Positions 9,324 through 20,661 of a stretch of DNA of 64,000 nt are shown piece by piece. Each line of letters opens with the position of its first letter. Position 1 is the stretch's first letter. The notes beneath the pieces were generated by a model, which saw nothing but the letters and a program-made list of their open reading frames with translations, had not been told where the DNA came from and did no database searches. Origin of the DNA: Adiantum capillus-veneris (lineage: Eukaryota; Streptophyta; Polypodiopsida; Polypodiales; Pteridaceae); contig CM043946.1 of assembly GCA_014529385.2 (NCBI GenBank), positions 33,000,558 to 33,064,557 of the forward strand, in the 5' to 3' direction. Made by a program: the position numbers and the translations under genes.

Positions 9324-10008
9324 TGAAAGGGTCACGACAGCTTTCAAAAACAATAAGAAAGTAATAAAATTATTAGGTTGAATTAAACTGGCATTAATGT
9401 TTGAGAAAAGGATTGCCTCAGTTTAGTCTTGAGCGGATTGAAAATCGAGACTAACTAGCTGTAAACCATGATAAACGGAAGAAAAATTGATAAAATATGT
9501 GAGAAAGTCGTCCAAAATTTTTGCAAATCTCAAAATTTCTACTAGTATTTTCGGTTTTCTTCTTTGTGAGGAGGAAACTCGATCAACAGCTGCTTAATAA
9601 AAGAGACTTTCTCGAACGTTAACACTGACTGGAATCAAGCTATAAAATGCAAGAAATGTAAAGCATGTGAAGTTGTGAAATGAAATATGAAATAAAAAGA
9701 ATTAATTAATATATGTGTGTGTATAGAATTTATTAGAATTATGCAAGGTGAAGTTTCACTTTAACATTATTCTAAACCAATAGAATGCAAGAAAAAAAAA
9801 CATATATGTGTGTGTGTGTGTTTAAATTTTACTAAAATTATGCAAGGTAAAGCTTCACTTTAGTATTCTAAAACAATAGAATGCAAGAAAAGTAAAGACA
9901 TGTAGGATGTGAAATGAAAGGTAAGTCTCCATCATGCACTGAAAACCATGAAAGTCTCCCTAACCCAACACAACACTAAGGGTTTCTTTTAGAAATCCAA
10001 AAAGGACA
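9324..10008 (+). mobile_element. Probable solo LTR nested in the 5' LTR
   Basis: This 685-bp block is absent from the 3' LTR. It begins TGAAAGGG, ends AAAGGACA, and is bordered by ACAAG on both sides (9319-9323, 10009-10013). That is the signature of an LTR with a 5-bp target duplication. Inside, a segment around TTAYGCAAGGTRAAGYTTCACTTTA occurs twice (about 9735 and 9840), separated by about 105 bp. No coding sequence is seen. Confidence 0.6.
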
Positions 10009-10810
10009 ACAAGAGGGATTTGTTCAAGTGAAAAGAAGCAATAGTGCCGGGCGCTATTGCTTGCTAGGGGACTTTTTTAAAGAAGTTTCGAAAAGGAGTG
10101 AAAAAACAAGAAGGGGAGCGACCTTTTTCAAGGAGAAGGAAGGGTTTTTCTTGGAGTTGGAGGAAGAGGAGAAAAAAGGTTTTTTTCCGTACGCTCGGTA
10201 ATCGAAGCCGGCATGCGATAGAGAAGCTTTGTGCATTTGTTGATGGAAGCCGGAACGTGTTGTCTGTGAAGTGGATCGAAGGAGCGAGCGCCTTGCAGAA
10301 GAATAAGCCAGCGAGAAATGCCAAGAGGAAACGTTTCTGACAAAGTGAAGCCAAACGGTGGAGTTTCTGTCGAGGTGTATGTCGATGGATTTGAGTGGCG
10401 AGGGAGGTGTGTGCCCCTCTGTATGGATTGGTGATGGCTATGTTGTGGCCTAGGCAGATTACATGGATCTTGTACATATTGTTTTTTCATTGCAAGGAAA
10501 GCTATCATTGCTAGTTTTTGGCTTCGTCTCCCCTCCTTCCCCCCTTTCTTCTTTGCTCGTCCCCAAGGTGTGTGGTGCCGGTGTGTGTGAGCGTGTGCAC
10601 CCCCCGGACCCCCTGTGTGTGTGAGAGAGAAAGAGAGAGAGGTGTTGAGTTGTGGAAGAGCTGGAAGCACGCAAGATTGGGGCGATCACTGTTTGGTGAT
10701 CGTGCAAAGCGTGTGTGCCTTGGGCGAAGTACATGCGATGCCCTGTTAGTGTGAGTTGCTTATTTTGAAGGTATTTTCGAGAGGACAAGGGTGCTGTGAA
10801 TACCCTGAGC

Positions 10811-10817
10811 TATATAG
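10811..10817 (+). promoter_or_regulatory. TATA-like box in 5' LTR
   Basis: TATATAG follows CCCTGAGC; the equivalent in the 3' LTR is at 16170-16176. Both copies are conserved, which supports a promoter role in the ancestral element. Confidence 0.4.
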
Positions 10818-10941
10818 AGGCAGCTTTTTGTGTGTCGGGTGTGTTCCCCATTCCCCCTCTCCATCTTCTGATGCCCCCATGGAGGAGCACACTGATTGCT
10901 CCTAGTTACGTGAAGAGAAGCAGTTTTTGGTGTTGGTCGAC

Positions 10942-11810
10942 ATGGCCTCTCAAAGCTATGGGCCAATTTTTACAGGTGAAGAAAATCCTGATGAGTGGGT
11001 TGCAGACTTTGAGTTGTATATGCTGTCGTTGCGTATGCCGAACGAGGACAGCAAGATGTAGAAATTTCCTTTGGTGATGCGCGGGAAGGCAAAGATATGG
11101 TACGAAGCTTTGGAAGGTGAGCCGAGGCATGCTTGGCTGGCTCTGCGGGCACGTTTCCTACATGATTTCCGCAAAGAGACGTCCCTAGTGGAGATGGATG
11201 CCAAACTGAAGGCACTCAAACAGAATGTAAGTGAAGAGTTTTTTTTGTTTTTGGATCGTTTTGAAGTGTGCTGGGCAAAGTTAGCGAGTGCCATGCAATT
11301 GGCCAATGGCGACTACTTCAAGCTCGATAAATTCATGGCATGCCTGCATCCTAAAGTGAGGGAGAAAGTGGATTTTGAGAGCCCAGAAAACTATAATGGT
11401 GCAGTGGCCATCGCAAAGGCAAAAAGCAAGAAAATAAAAAAGAAGATTGAACAGGGTGTGTCGGGTTATGAAGCAGTGGTCCAACCTCAGGGTGGTCTGA
11501 GGGATGTTGTTCATGATGAGAACCATGCAAATCGAGGTGTAGCCATTGTGCCACAAAATTGGGTGCGAACCGTGCAAGATTTGTCTGAGCAAATGCAAGA
11601 ATTACGGCTAAGTGTGATGGATAGAGGTCAACCCAAAGGAGCAAGGGATAGGGCAAGGCCACTGCCGGCCGGTGTTACAATTGCGGTGAAGAAGGACACT
11701 ATGTGCCAGATTGCCCTCATCCGCTAAGAGAAAGAGGCGGTATTTATCCACTGTTTGGCAGAGGTAGAGGCCAAGCGCAGTTCAATGGCCAGAGGGAGCA
11801 AGTAATTTAG
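10942..11810 (+). pseudogene. Gypsy Gag with in-frame stop and frameshifted zinc knuckle
   Basis: Capsid protein of the element. The ATG at 10942 gives MASQSYGPIFTGEENPDEW, a typical start for this Gag class, but an in-frame TAG follows at 11059-11061. The same frame then continues through the capsid domain (IWYEALEGEPRHAWLALRAR, near 11100) and a helical region to about 11665. The CCHC knuckle (C-YN-C-GEEG-H-YVPD-C, 11673-11714) is in another frame, so a one-base shift lies just before it. The knuckle frame ends at 11810. Two lesions in this gene show that it cannot make a full Gag. Confidence 0.8.
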
Positions 11811-11816
11811 AATCAA

Positions 11817-12578
11817 GTGCAGCCAGCTCCTCCGGATGGTGGTGAAGTCCCTAGGGTGAATATCATCGGAGTGGATAAGCAGGATATTGAAGTTTTGGCC
11901 AACAAAAGAGCAAGGATGGAAAGAGAGATAGAAACCGAGTGGGAGACGAGGGCCTGCAAAGGTAAGGAGAAAGTGTATGAAGGCAAGGAGCAGCTGGAAA
12001 CTAGCAAGAAGAGGAGGCGTCACAAAATCAAGCACGCAAACTTTCAGCTAGGGTGCGGCTACCCGGAATATGACTTGGTAAGTGATGTTCAAAATCAAAA
12101 GGCTAACATAACCTTTGGTCAATTGTTGGCTTTAAATCCCAAGCTACGAAGACAGTGGTCTACAAGTGTCAGCACAAGGCTGCCAAAGACTAAGGGGAAT
12201 GTGCATGCAATACAAAACATGGCATTAAGAGTGGGTAGCTCGACGGATGTCCTTCCTCTAGTGCATGCGGTCATTGAAAAGAGGATGCAGGTTCATGCCT
12301 ATATAGATGGTGGAGCACAAGTTTGCATCATGACGGAAGCTGCTATGAAGGAAACAGGAGTCAAAGCAGTAGCTAAATCAAATGTATGCATGAAGATGGC
12401 TAACCATACCAAAGCGAGGTGTTTGGGCGTGGCTCAAGACGTAAGAGTGAAAGTGATGGGCATTGAGTGTCTAATCAATTTCTTTGTGATGAAAGCGGGT
12501 GATAATGCTTATCCAATCATCTTGGGTAGGCCATGGCTACTTGCAATAGGGGCTAAGCAGGGTGATCACCTTGCCTGA
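11817..12578 (+). pseudogene. Gypsy aspartic protease region with altered active site
   Basis: Frame of 253 residues. The N-terminal ~150 residues are a charged spacer (many Lys, Arg, Glu). The retropepsin fold then starts at about residue 160 with AYIDGGAQVCIM and ends with YPIILGRPWLLAIGA, the conserved gypsy protease tail. The catalytic triplet is D-G-G instead of D-S/T-G, so activity is doubtful. The frame overlaps the next one (12562) by 17 bp in a different phase. Downstream, where reverse transcriptase should start, the sequence jumps directly to RNase H. Confidence 0.75.
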
Positions 12579-14166
12579 CAAGGAGAGAGGGAGACATGTG
12601 GTGCTTGATTTGAAGACCAAAGAGAGCCATTTTCACCCTGTGGCAGAAAAAGACAAAGATGATACGACAACTCATACCAACAATAAAGAAGAATATCTCG
12701 CTCTCCATCTAGGTTTGAAACAATGCATCGAGTTCGGAATTTCTAGGTTGGTGGTCAAAGGTGATGCGTTATTGGTCATCAAACAACTCCTAGGCCAATG
12801 GCAGGTAAAGCGCGATTCCTTAAAACATTGGTTCTTTGCCATCAAAAATTTGTTGAAGTTCTTTAGAGAGATTCGGTTCAAGCATGTGAAGAGAGAGCAC
12901 AACCAAGAGGCAGACCAGCTAGCAAGCAGTAAGGTGCAGGTAAATGTTGCAAGTATATATGTGGCCCCGGCCACATACACAGGTAGGGAGTCATTGAAGG
13001 AGGTGGAAGATTTTTTGAGTACCGGGCAATGTCCTCAAGGTTTGTCTAAACTGCAGAGGAGGAGGATAGTTCAGAAAGGACGCAAATTTACACTAGTAGG
13101 TGAAGACCTAATGACCTACGGCAGAGACGGGGTGCTAATGAGAGTGCTCTATAAAGAAGAGATTAACTTGGTGCTGGAGCAATGTCATGAGGAGAGCGGA
13201 CACCAGGGGAAAGGTCAAGTACTGTTTCGAGTGTTGAGAGCGGGTTTTTGGTGGCCTTCAGTAGTGAAGGATGTGCACTATTGGTGCAAGACTTGCCATG
13301 AATGTCAGACTATAGGAGAGAGGCGTTTGGTAGCTGAGTCACAAGGAGCCATTATTGCTCAAAATGCTTTTGAGAAGTGGGGTTTGGATGCCATTGGTCC
13401 ACTCCCTAAGTCTACAAGTGGTAAGAAGTATGTCGTGGTTGCCATCGACTACCTCACCAGGTGGGTCGAGGCCAAAGCTGTGAAGGAGGTGAATGCACAG
13501 ATTGTGGCCCACTTTGTTTTTTATAACATTTGTTGCCGTTTTGGAGTGCCGTGGGTACTCATTTCTAATAGAGGGCAAGGATTCAGAAGCAAGCTTATGC
13601 AGACATTGGTTGAAAAACTAAAGATTCAGCATCGATTTTCCTCGCTTTATCATCCCCAATGCAATGGTCTTGTGGAGAGTGCCAATGGACAAATCATCAA
13701 AATGCTCACGAAGTATGTGTATAAGCAGGAGACAGAATGGGAGATCAATCTAGAGAAGTGTCTATGGGCCTACAGGACGTCCTACAAAGTGGCAACCAAC
13801 TTTACTCCATTTGAGTTGGTTTATGGTAAGGAGGCAGTGCTGCCAGTACATGCAGAGTTGGGTGTTTTGAAAGGTATGTGGCACATCAATGCCACTCCAC
13901 AAGCTGTCTTATAAGATAGGATTGTCGGCCTTGAGGCATTGCAAATGGATAGAGAGGAAGCAGCAGACTACTATGTGAAGCAACGGGTTAGGAGAATGGC
14001 CAAAGTCAATGAGAGTCTGCCAGAAAAAAAGATAGAAGAAGGGGACCTAGTAATGAAATATGAAAGCTATTTGGACTTCACCTTCCAGAAGACGTTCAAA
14101 AAGAAATGGACGGGTCCGTACAAAGTGCAAAAGGCCTTTTCGAATGGGACCTATCAAAACTGGTGA
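12562..14166 (+). pseudogene. Gypsy RNase H and integrase; RT deleted, integrase mutated
   Basis: A 450-residue frame plus a continuation past a TAA at 13912-13914. First comes the end of the protease/RT linker (VVLDLKTKESHF), then an RNase H with the LVVKGDALLVIKQL strand and KREHNQEADQLAS, where the family has its last Asp. Next is the integrase H2C2 finger (HEESGHQGKG then C-KT-C). The integrase core shows WGLDAIGPLP (first Asp), ISNRGQGF, where the second catalytic Asp is Asn, and NGLVESANG (Glu). The C-terminal module (TFKKKWTGPYKVQKAFSNGTY) follows the stop. There is no RT palm or YxDD box. This copy is enzymatically dead. Confidence 0.85.
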
Positions 14167-14457
14167 GATCCAATGGTAAGCTTCTCAGGCAGCACAGGGT
14201 AAATGGTGTATGACTCAAGCTTTACTTTGATAGGGGAGTGGTGCCCGATGTAAGTCAGATTGTGACCAGGGGGGTTGGGCAACCCACTTGAGGGGGCTCA
14301 GGAGTAATAGACATGCAGTTTTGTACATATTATACATATTGTACATATGGTGGTGTGTTTTCCAGCGTGCTTGGGTGTTTGCAAAGTGTTACAAGTTTCA
14401 AGTTTAATAAAGCTACTCTTGGTTGAACATGAATGTTCAACAGGGGGTGGGCAATGA

Positions 14458-16222
14458 TGGTGCAGCCAAAGTTGGTCTGTGCAGGAGCACGCTCTATGGC
14501 GAGCTATGGGTGCTAGCACGCGCATGGCAAAGGGCTAAAGCAAGAACGAAGATCTTGGGAGAGCATGTCGTGGCAGAAGTGTATGTCCAATGCGGTTTTT
14601 TTGGTCAAAAAAAGCCCAGAATGGTCCAGGTGGAAAAGCAGGTAAAGGTGCCCGAAATGCTGAGTCAATGTTCTAGAATGTAGTCTTTGAGATGCTCTAT
14701 GGGCCCGTCCAAATGGCTCGTCAAACGGAGTCTCGGTGTGAAAGTTATGATTGTTCGAAGATGGAATGCTTTGCAGATACCCGACGGGCAAGACAGGTAC
14801 AAACTGGTGGCCAAAACTGGGATCAGTGGATACACGTGTAAAGCTCGAGCTGTTGATCATGCCGGTCTTTTCGGTTCGCCATTTGGAGCTCAAACGGGCA
14901 AGTTATGGCTTATGGAATATTTGCCCGGGGTCGGGTATGTGCTCATCGAGCGGCGTTGATAGGCATGCTGACAAGGATATTTTTAAGCTCGCTCGGGTTC
15001 TGGAAAATCGCATGCAAGGTGGGGAGTCAGCCAATCGGAGTCATGATCAACGCGATGCGTCCACTTCAAGCTGACAAGCAATCGCGATAGGGGCAAACTA
15101 GGTTTTTTTCCCCTTTTTGGACGTGTTGTCCGAGACTAGCATGACATTGAGTAGTGAACAAGAGTTAGAATTCGGAATCAATATGGTGAAGTTCCCGTGT
15201 GGGATGACTGGAAAAATCATTTGATGGGTTTGAGCACGCAAAGCACCAATAGCATATGTTACAACTCTACCTTGGTTATCAATTGTAAAGGGAAAAGAGT
15301 GGTGGCTGGAGTTTGCAAAAATAGAGAATGTAGAGTGCTTTGAGGAGGAGTAAAAAAAGGGTAAGAGGAGGGATTTGTTGAAGTGAAAAGAATCAATCGC
15401 GCCGGGCACTGTTGCTTGCTAGGGGAACTTTTTAAAGAAGTTTGGAAAAGGAGTGAAAAAAAAAGAAGGGGAGCGACTTTTTTTCGAGGAGGAGGAAGGG
15501 TTTTTCATGGAGTTGGAGGAAGAGGAGGAAAAAGGTTTTTTCCCGTGCGCTCGGCAATCGAAGCCGGCACACGATAGAGAAGCTTTGTGTGTTTGTTGAT
15601 GGAAGCTGGAACGTGTTGTCTGTGAAGTGGCTCGAAGGAGCGAGCGCCTTGCAGAAGAATAAGCCAGCGAGGGATGCCAAGAGGAAACATTTCTGACAAA
15701 GTGAAGCCAAACGGTGGAGTTTTTGTCGAGGTGTGTGCCGATGGATTTGAGTGGCGAGGGAGGTGTGTGCCCCTCTGTACGGATTGGTGATGGCTATGTT
15801 GCGGCCTAGGGCAGATTACATGAATCTTGTACATAGTGTTTTTTCATTGCAAGGGAAGCTATCATTGCCAGTTTTTGGCTTTGTCTCCCCCCCTTCCCCC
15901 CTTTCTTCTTTGCTAGTCCCCAAGGTGTGTGGTGCCGGTGTGTGTGAGCGTGTGCGCCCCCCCAGACCCCCTGTGTGTGTGAGAGATGAAGAGAGAGAGG
16001 TGTTTGAGTTGTGGAAGAGCTGGAAGCAGGCAAGATTGGGGTGATCGCTGTTTGGTGATCGTGCAAAGCGTATGTGCATTGGGCGAAGTACAGGCGAGGC
16101 CCTGCTAGTGTGAGTTGCTTATTTCGAAGGTGTTTTTGAGAGGACACGGGTGCTGTGAATACCCTGAGCTATATAGGGGCAGTTGTTTGTGTGTCGGGTG
16201 TGTTTCCCATTCCCCCTCTCCA
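14458..16222 (+). repeat. 3' LTR of the defective gypsy
   Basis: 1765 bp beginning TGGTGCAGCC, preceded by a purine-rich stretch CAGGGGGTGGGCAATGA (14441-14457) that can serve as PPT. It ends CTCTCCA before the target duplication ACGT. Short open frames in it have no known homologues. Confidence 0.85.
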
Positions 16223-16226
16223 ACGT

Positions 16227-17332
16227 GTAAGTAGGCTAAATCTATTGTTTTGAGTGCGTTAATGACTGTTTTTTGATATTGCGACCGTAGGAGTGTTCCT
16301 AGACCTTAGGGTGACCTTTCTAGTATGTTTTGTTGCAATTTCTAGGACCTTGATCATGATGGATCGTGATTTTGGTACCTCCCTTGGATTGCAACCAAAC
16401 TTGGTAGGTTAGTGCCCCTAAGTGTCTTAGACCGCCTCCTCAAGTTTTTAGCATTTGGACTTTGTTTGAGTGTCGAAATAGGTCGATGACTGAGTGTGGT
16501 GACATAGGAAATAAGCAAGTTTCCATTTCCTAAGGTGATAAATTTGCATGTGCTAGAGATATTGTCATTTTGTAGGTTCACTTGGTTGAAACCCTCGAAG
16601 AGTCTCCGTGCCCCATCCGAGTCGCTTCCCTGAGTATTGACATTATGTTAGCGCGAGAACGCTATGGTATAGACGTCTGTCGTAGTGACCTGCTAACAAC
16701 TAATAACTCACTGGATCTGTGAAGTCATCTATAACAGCATATGCGTATGAAAACATCCCAAAGAAGTTGATACAAAGATGGAAAAAGTCACACAAGTGGG
16801 CCTCCTCAATGATGACTACCAAGTGGTCTGCTCGGCATGCCATGACTATTGTTCCTTCGAGCAGTAAAAACTCTAAAGCTAGGATAAACACACTAGCAAT
16901 GAGCTTGATAGAGAATACATTCCGTTGAAGCACGCCACCAATGTCGGCTTCAAGTTTGCAATGTGTGGGTAGGTTTGCCCACACAAGCCACACATCTCTA
17001 AGCCATTGATTAGGCTCCGTTTTGTCGTAGTGTGAGAGAGAGACAACCAAACGATGGATCACTTGGGGGACTCTTGCAATGCAAAAGACCATGCATAAGA
17101 AGATTGGTTAAGTGCTCAACAACTTCAAAAACCCTTCGTATTGATAGCTTGACATCTATCCGTAGTGTCGATTGCCCTCTTAGCTTTGCCTAATTAGAAC
17201 TTCATCCCAATTGACTCCACCTAGCAACTTGGAATTTGTAATCATAGAGTGAGTAGCACAAGAAGTATTGTATAATTTGGTCATTAACCAGACACCCTCC
17301 AACACCCATTGTTAGCAGCAAGCTAACCCATG
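16227..17332. other. Non-coding stretch, probably rest of the interrupted LTR plus unknown
   Basis: The first few hundred bases should be the continuation of the LTR begun at 7953. Weak open frames on both strands around 16700-17092 show no recognisable motif. I support no gene here. Confidence 0.4.
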
Positions 17333-17711
17333 TAACATTTTTTGGGATCTTTTATTGTAAAACACTTATTCTTTTGATAAATAGAGAATATTGTAACTCC
17401 TATTTTCTAAGTGGATATTGTAATCGATGAATCGGGGCTATAAGCTTCCAGATTGTATCAATTTATCCTTAGTTAGAGCTCCCAGATTATTAGTTTTTGA
17501 CCAAAGAAACCTTGGATAAGGTATAAAAATCAATTTTTGTAAGTTAGTGTTAAGTTTTGGATAATAGAAACACAACATGAGCTAATGGCGCTCACTTCTC
17601 TCTTTCTCGTGCTTCCTACTCCCTTTTCAATTTTCAGTGCCGTCTGTTACATTACAACTATAGGTAAGAGCTCTATGCATTGACGTAAACATATCATGGT
17701 AGATTGTAGCT
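17333..17711 (+). repeat. Degenerate LTR-like segment followed by PBS-like motif
   Basis: It begins TGTAACATTT, contains GGTATAAAAATC near 17520 (possible TATA), and is followed at about 17712 by TTGGCGTCGCCGACCCGGGG. That resembles the tRNA-Asp-type PBS seen at 2634 but has several differences. No coding region of the element could be identified downstream. Confidence 0.3.
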
Positions 17712-18208
17712 TTTGGCGTCGCCGACCCGGGGCCTAATTTCATCATAACTAAGAATTTAAGCTAGAAAATCACAAAGTAAGCATAGGCAGGGTATTGGGG
17801 TATCATTGCTAAGCATTTAGATGCATTCGGGTAAAAATGACTAGGTCAAAAACTCATGTTGTTAATAATTATGATTTTTGCACTTCATCAAAAGTGAGAT
17901 TTGAGACCATAAGCATGTGTGCTTAGGTCTTATATACATGTCCCAAAAGTTTCGTAACATTCGGATGCTGTTTGATGTTGTAACCGTTATGATTTGTTTG
18001 CCGATTAGCGATTAGCTTTTGATGACTTAGGTCATTTGAGTGTAGCTTGTGTTAGATGCGAGTTGTCTATTGTTTTCCAAAATATTGACACCCTCTTGTA
18101 GCCTCTATGCAAGTCAAATCAGCTTCATCCCATGGATTGACAATTATGTTTGTTGGTTCTTACTATGTGTGTAATAAGATAGGACTGAGGTTAGAAACCC
18201 ATCCCACA

Positions 18209-18228
18209 TTTGGCACCACTACCGGGGA
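18209..18228 (+). other. Degenerate tRNA-Asp-type primer-binding site
   Basis: TTTGGCACCACTACCGGGGA differs at about four positions from the tRNA-Asp complement. It may mark a second decayed gypsy 5' end. From 17760 to 18480 I see nothing else. Confidence 0.3.
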
Positions 18229-18481
18229 CAAATAGACCTAAGCTAGGGAAAAACAAGAGCATCTTGTGTAGTTGTCCTTTAACTTCCTCTAGGATCACCT
18301 AGAGTTAAAACTTTCTCTTCAAAACTGAATAGCTTAAGAGTGTCGTCTTTTGCTGTATAGAGGTAGCTTGGAAGTAGAATGTACTTGCTAAGTACCTTGT
18401 AGGATTGTGGGATTAAATTAGGATTTTGAGAATGATTGATGGACGAGACAAGTCTTTAGATCAAGGCTCAGAAACCATTAA

Positions 18482-19313
18482 AAGCAAGAAAACAAGTGTT
18501 TGTGGACACTTTTCACAATCCAATTGCAATAGAACCTCTCAACCTCTTCCTCAACATCATGTTGCTCCAGCACTCTGCTTATGTCATCTTGACTCTCCTC
18601 TTGCATTGAGTCTACATTAAGTTGAGATGAACCTCTGGTTTTCCTCAATCGCTTACGACCCCCTGCAACAGCCGGAGGACTACAAAGAGAAAAAAATAAA
18701 AAAGTCTTTGTTAGAAAAGCATCCCAAATTTAAAAAAAAAAATTTGAAAAAAACACCCCAAAAGCAGGCCGTGCCGATGCGGCCTGCTTTTGAGGGTTTT
18801 TTTGGCAATTTGCATGCCATTTATACTCGCAACTTAAGCATTCTACCGCTTACAAAAGAAGGGCAGGAAATAGCTTTGCCTACACCAACTAACTCAAATA
18901 CGATAAGCTGATCAGGCTAAAGATGATAAGCTAATCAAGATTATCAAGAGCATCCTCCCAATCCTGACAGTGTACATTGTCTGAGGTGTTGTCAATGTAC
19001 TCACAATCAGAGCTAACCTTCGTAGGCATGGTTCAAAGCAGTGCCTGGGTTTTTGCATTCTTCAAACCACATACATACAACCCATAAGGCACATGCTACG
19101 ATACTTTACCAATTTCACCTGCCTTGAGTTCCGTTCTGAAGTACCTTCCTCACATAGAGAACAGACATAAGCAACAACATAGAGAACAGACACATTAGAT
19201 GAAAACACTTGGTTCACTTTAGTTGGCCGTTTTTCCCTGATCTGGAGCATGATAGCTGAAGTCTATTGAGGTCTCCAAGGACAGCCCCGCACTTGCCAAT
19301 GATTCAGGAGTCT
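18482..19313 (-). pseudogene. Exon-like remnants of an unidentified multi-exon gene
   Basis: Minus-strand pieces with splice-like borders. At 19311-19223, after a TTTGCTTTAG acceptor, the frame TPESLASAGLSLETSIDF is open for about 30 codons. At 19029-18931 an acidic 32-codon frame ends in TAG, with CEYIDNTSD and QDWEDALDNLD. At 18679-18482, after a 24-nt pyrimidine-rich tract ending TTTGTAG, a 66-codon frame rich in Glu/Asp/Lys is open, with DSMQEESQDDISRVLEQHD. I do not recognise the protein. An in-frame stop in the piece at 19190-19060 suggests decay. The order and frames are hypothetical. Confidence 0.3.
18740..18805. repeat. GC-cored hairpin family, copy 1
   Basis: Arms ACACCCCAAAAGCAGGCCG and its near-complement CGGCCTGCTTTTGAGGGT surround a short TGCCGATG-type centre. 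The hairpin is flanked by A-run and T-run. Related hairpins lie at 20193-20266 and 20662-20721. Confidence 0.75.
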
Positions 19314-19379
19314 AAAGCAAAATACGTCTATTTTTGGTGCCTTAATACAAGAACTGCACCTAAAGACATGAGTGAGTCG

Positions 19380-20192
19380 TATTTCAACATGATGCGGCTA
19401 CAGACTCCAAACCTTACATTGACCTATCGAAGCGAAAGCTTATCTGGATGGCCTTATCTGATAACCATCCAATTTTAGGCATAGTTTGGAAGTAAAAAAG
19501 AATGCAATTTAAATGCAATGCTTTTGATGCGCTCTGCTCATCAAATCCCACTTTTGTATGTCCCTAGTATTGTATGTGTTTGGCATCCTGGTATGGTGTA
19601 TCATATGATCTTCTTCTAATTTAATTTCACCACGCTTATGGTAAAAAGAAAAAGAAAAAAAGAAACTAAAATCGCAGCATCTACATGTCCTAGTCTACAT
19701 GTTGACCTTGCCGGAAGCCCGGTTATGCATAACAACTTCGGCTATGGTCAGTACTAAACTGCCTTGCAAAAAGGGTTGTGTACTTAACTAATGGACTATT
19801 CCGGTCATGCAGGTCCTTCAGAAAGGCTCATAAAATTGCTGGACTTAATCCCCTAGGCTTGTCTACTCTTACCTGATATGTCCTTGAGTTAGCAAGGTGT
19901 GTGCATGTGCCACTCAAGGACGACGTGCACATGACAGTCAGGGACCACCATATATGCTAATGATGGTGTTTGGACGCTTGTATCAACCATTACACCGATG
20001 CTTTTACACTCAAAAACTATTTATTTCTCACAAGATCTTTCACAATTCATGCCAAAAACTGCCATTAGGACTAGATTATTAACGATAAGGCCTTGTTCAA
20101 TTGGTTGCACTACAAAGTGGCCCGATCATAAGCTGCCCCTGACTCTGGGCTGCAAATGCATACATAGCCTCCTCAGACACAGAGAATGAAGA
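19380..20192. other. No supported gene
   Basis: AT-rich sequence with short weak open frames on both strands. I see no recognisable domain, LTR or RNA gene. Confidence 0.5.
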
Positions 20193-20266
20193 CAAAATGC
20201 AAAAAAACACCCCAAAAGTAGGCCGCGCCGACGCGCCCTGCTTTTGGGGTGTTTTTTTGCATTTTG
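20193..20266. repeat. GC-cored hairpin family, copy 2 (26-bp perfect outer arms)
   Basis: 20193-20218 is a perfect inverted repeat of 20241-20266. The 22-nt middle (20219-20240) is itself largely self-complementary around GCGCCGACGCG. This is the best-preserved of three copies. Confidence 0.85.
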
Positions 20267-20340
20267 TTTGTAAAAACACACACACAAATGGTGTGCACTG
20301 CAAGGTGATTCCGCACATAACCAAAAAAATCTGAGGGATT

Positions 20341-20588
20341 TTGCAGAGAAATTGCCACATTTAATCATTGTGGCAAATTCATTCAGTTCAAGGGGAGCTT
20401 TGAAATATGCAGGTGAATTCCTGCGCAATCTGACCACCATGGGATCTCTGAAGCTCAAGTGTGAGTTCAATCCAAGAGTTGACATAGATGAGGGGGAACA
20501 AATGGGGGGGGGGGTTTCGAAGGGTTCAGGTCGATTTTGCCTGCTGAAGCGCAAGCTGAAATCGACTAACGCATACAGTAGAAACTAA
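20341..20588 (+). other. Exon-like open frame, unidentified
   Basis: After a GGGATTTTGCAG acceptor-like site, a plus-strand frame is open with HLIIVANSFSSRGALKYAG and MGSLKLKCEFNPRVDIDEGE. This reads like real protein and ends at a run of G (20506-20516). The antisense frame is also open, so strand assignment is unsure. I do not recognise the family. It could be a captured or decayed host exon. Confidence 0.25.
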
Positions 20589-20661
20589 AAACTGAAATCG
20601 ACTAACGCATACAATAGAAGCGTGGGATAAAGTGAAAACTGAAATCGCAGAATTTTGTTTC

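Larger units (their letters stand above)
8395..10863 (+). repeat. 5' LTR of the defective gypsy (includes a nested insertion)
   Basis: It aligns with 14458-16222 along its length, apart from the insertion at 9324-10008. TATATAG at 10811 lies about 50 bp before the end. The end is set by loss of similarity after CCCTCTCCA in both copies. I see no convincing canonical PBS just after it. Confidence 0.85.
8395..16222 (+). mobile_element. Full-length defective Ty3/gypsy element with 4-bp target duplication
   Basis: Both LTRs start TGGTGCA and end CTCTCCA, and the element is flanked by ACGT (8391-8394 and 16223-16226). Internal order: gag, protease, RNase H, integrase. The reverse transcriptase is absent between protease and RNase H. 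Many substitutions separate the LTRs (roughly 6-7% over the first 175 bp by eye), so this is an old insertion. The 5' LTR carries an extra 685-bp insertion. The element sits inside the LTR of another element. Confidence 0.85.

Noticed and set aside
16700-17092. 130-aa minus-strand frame and a 69-aa plus-strand frame
   Set aside because: Neither shows a known motif, and both lie in what is probably LTR or leader sequence; no support for a gene.
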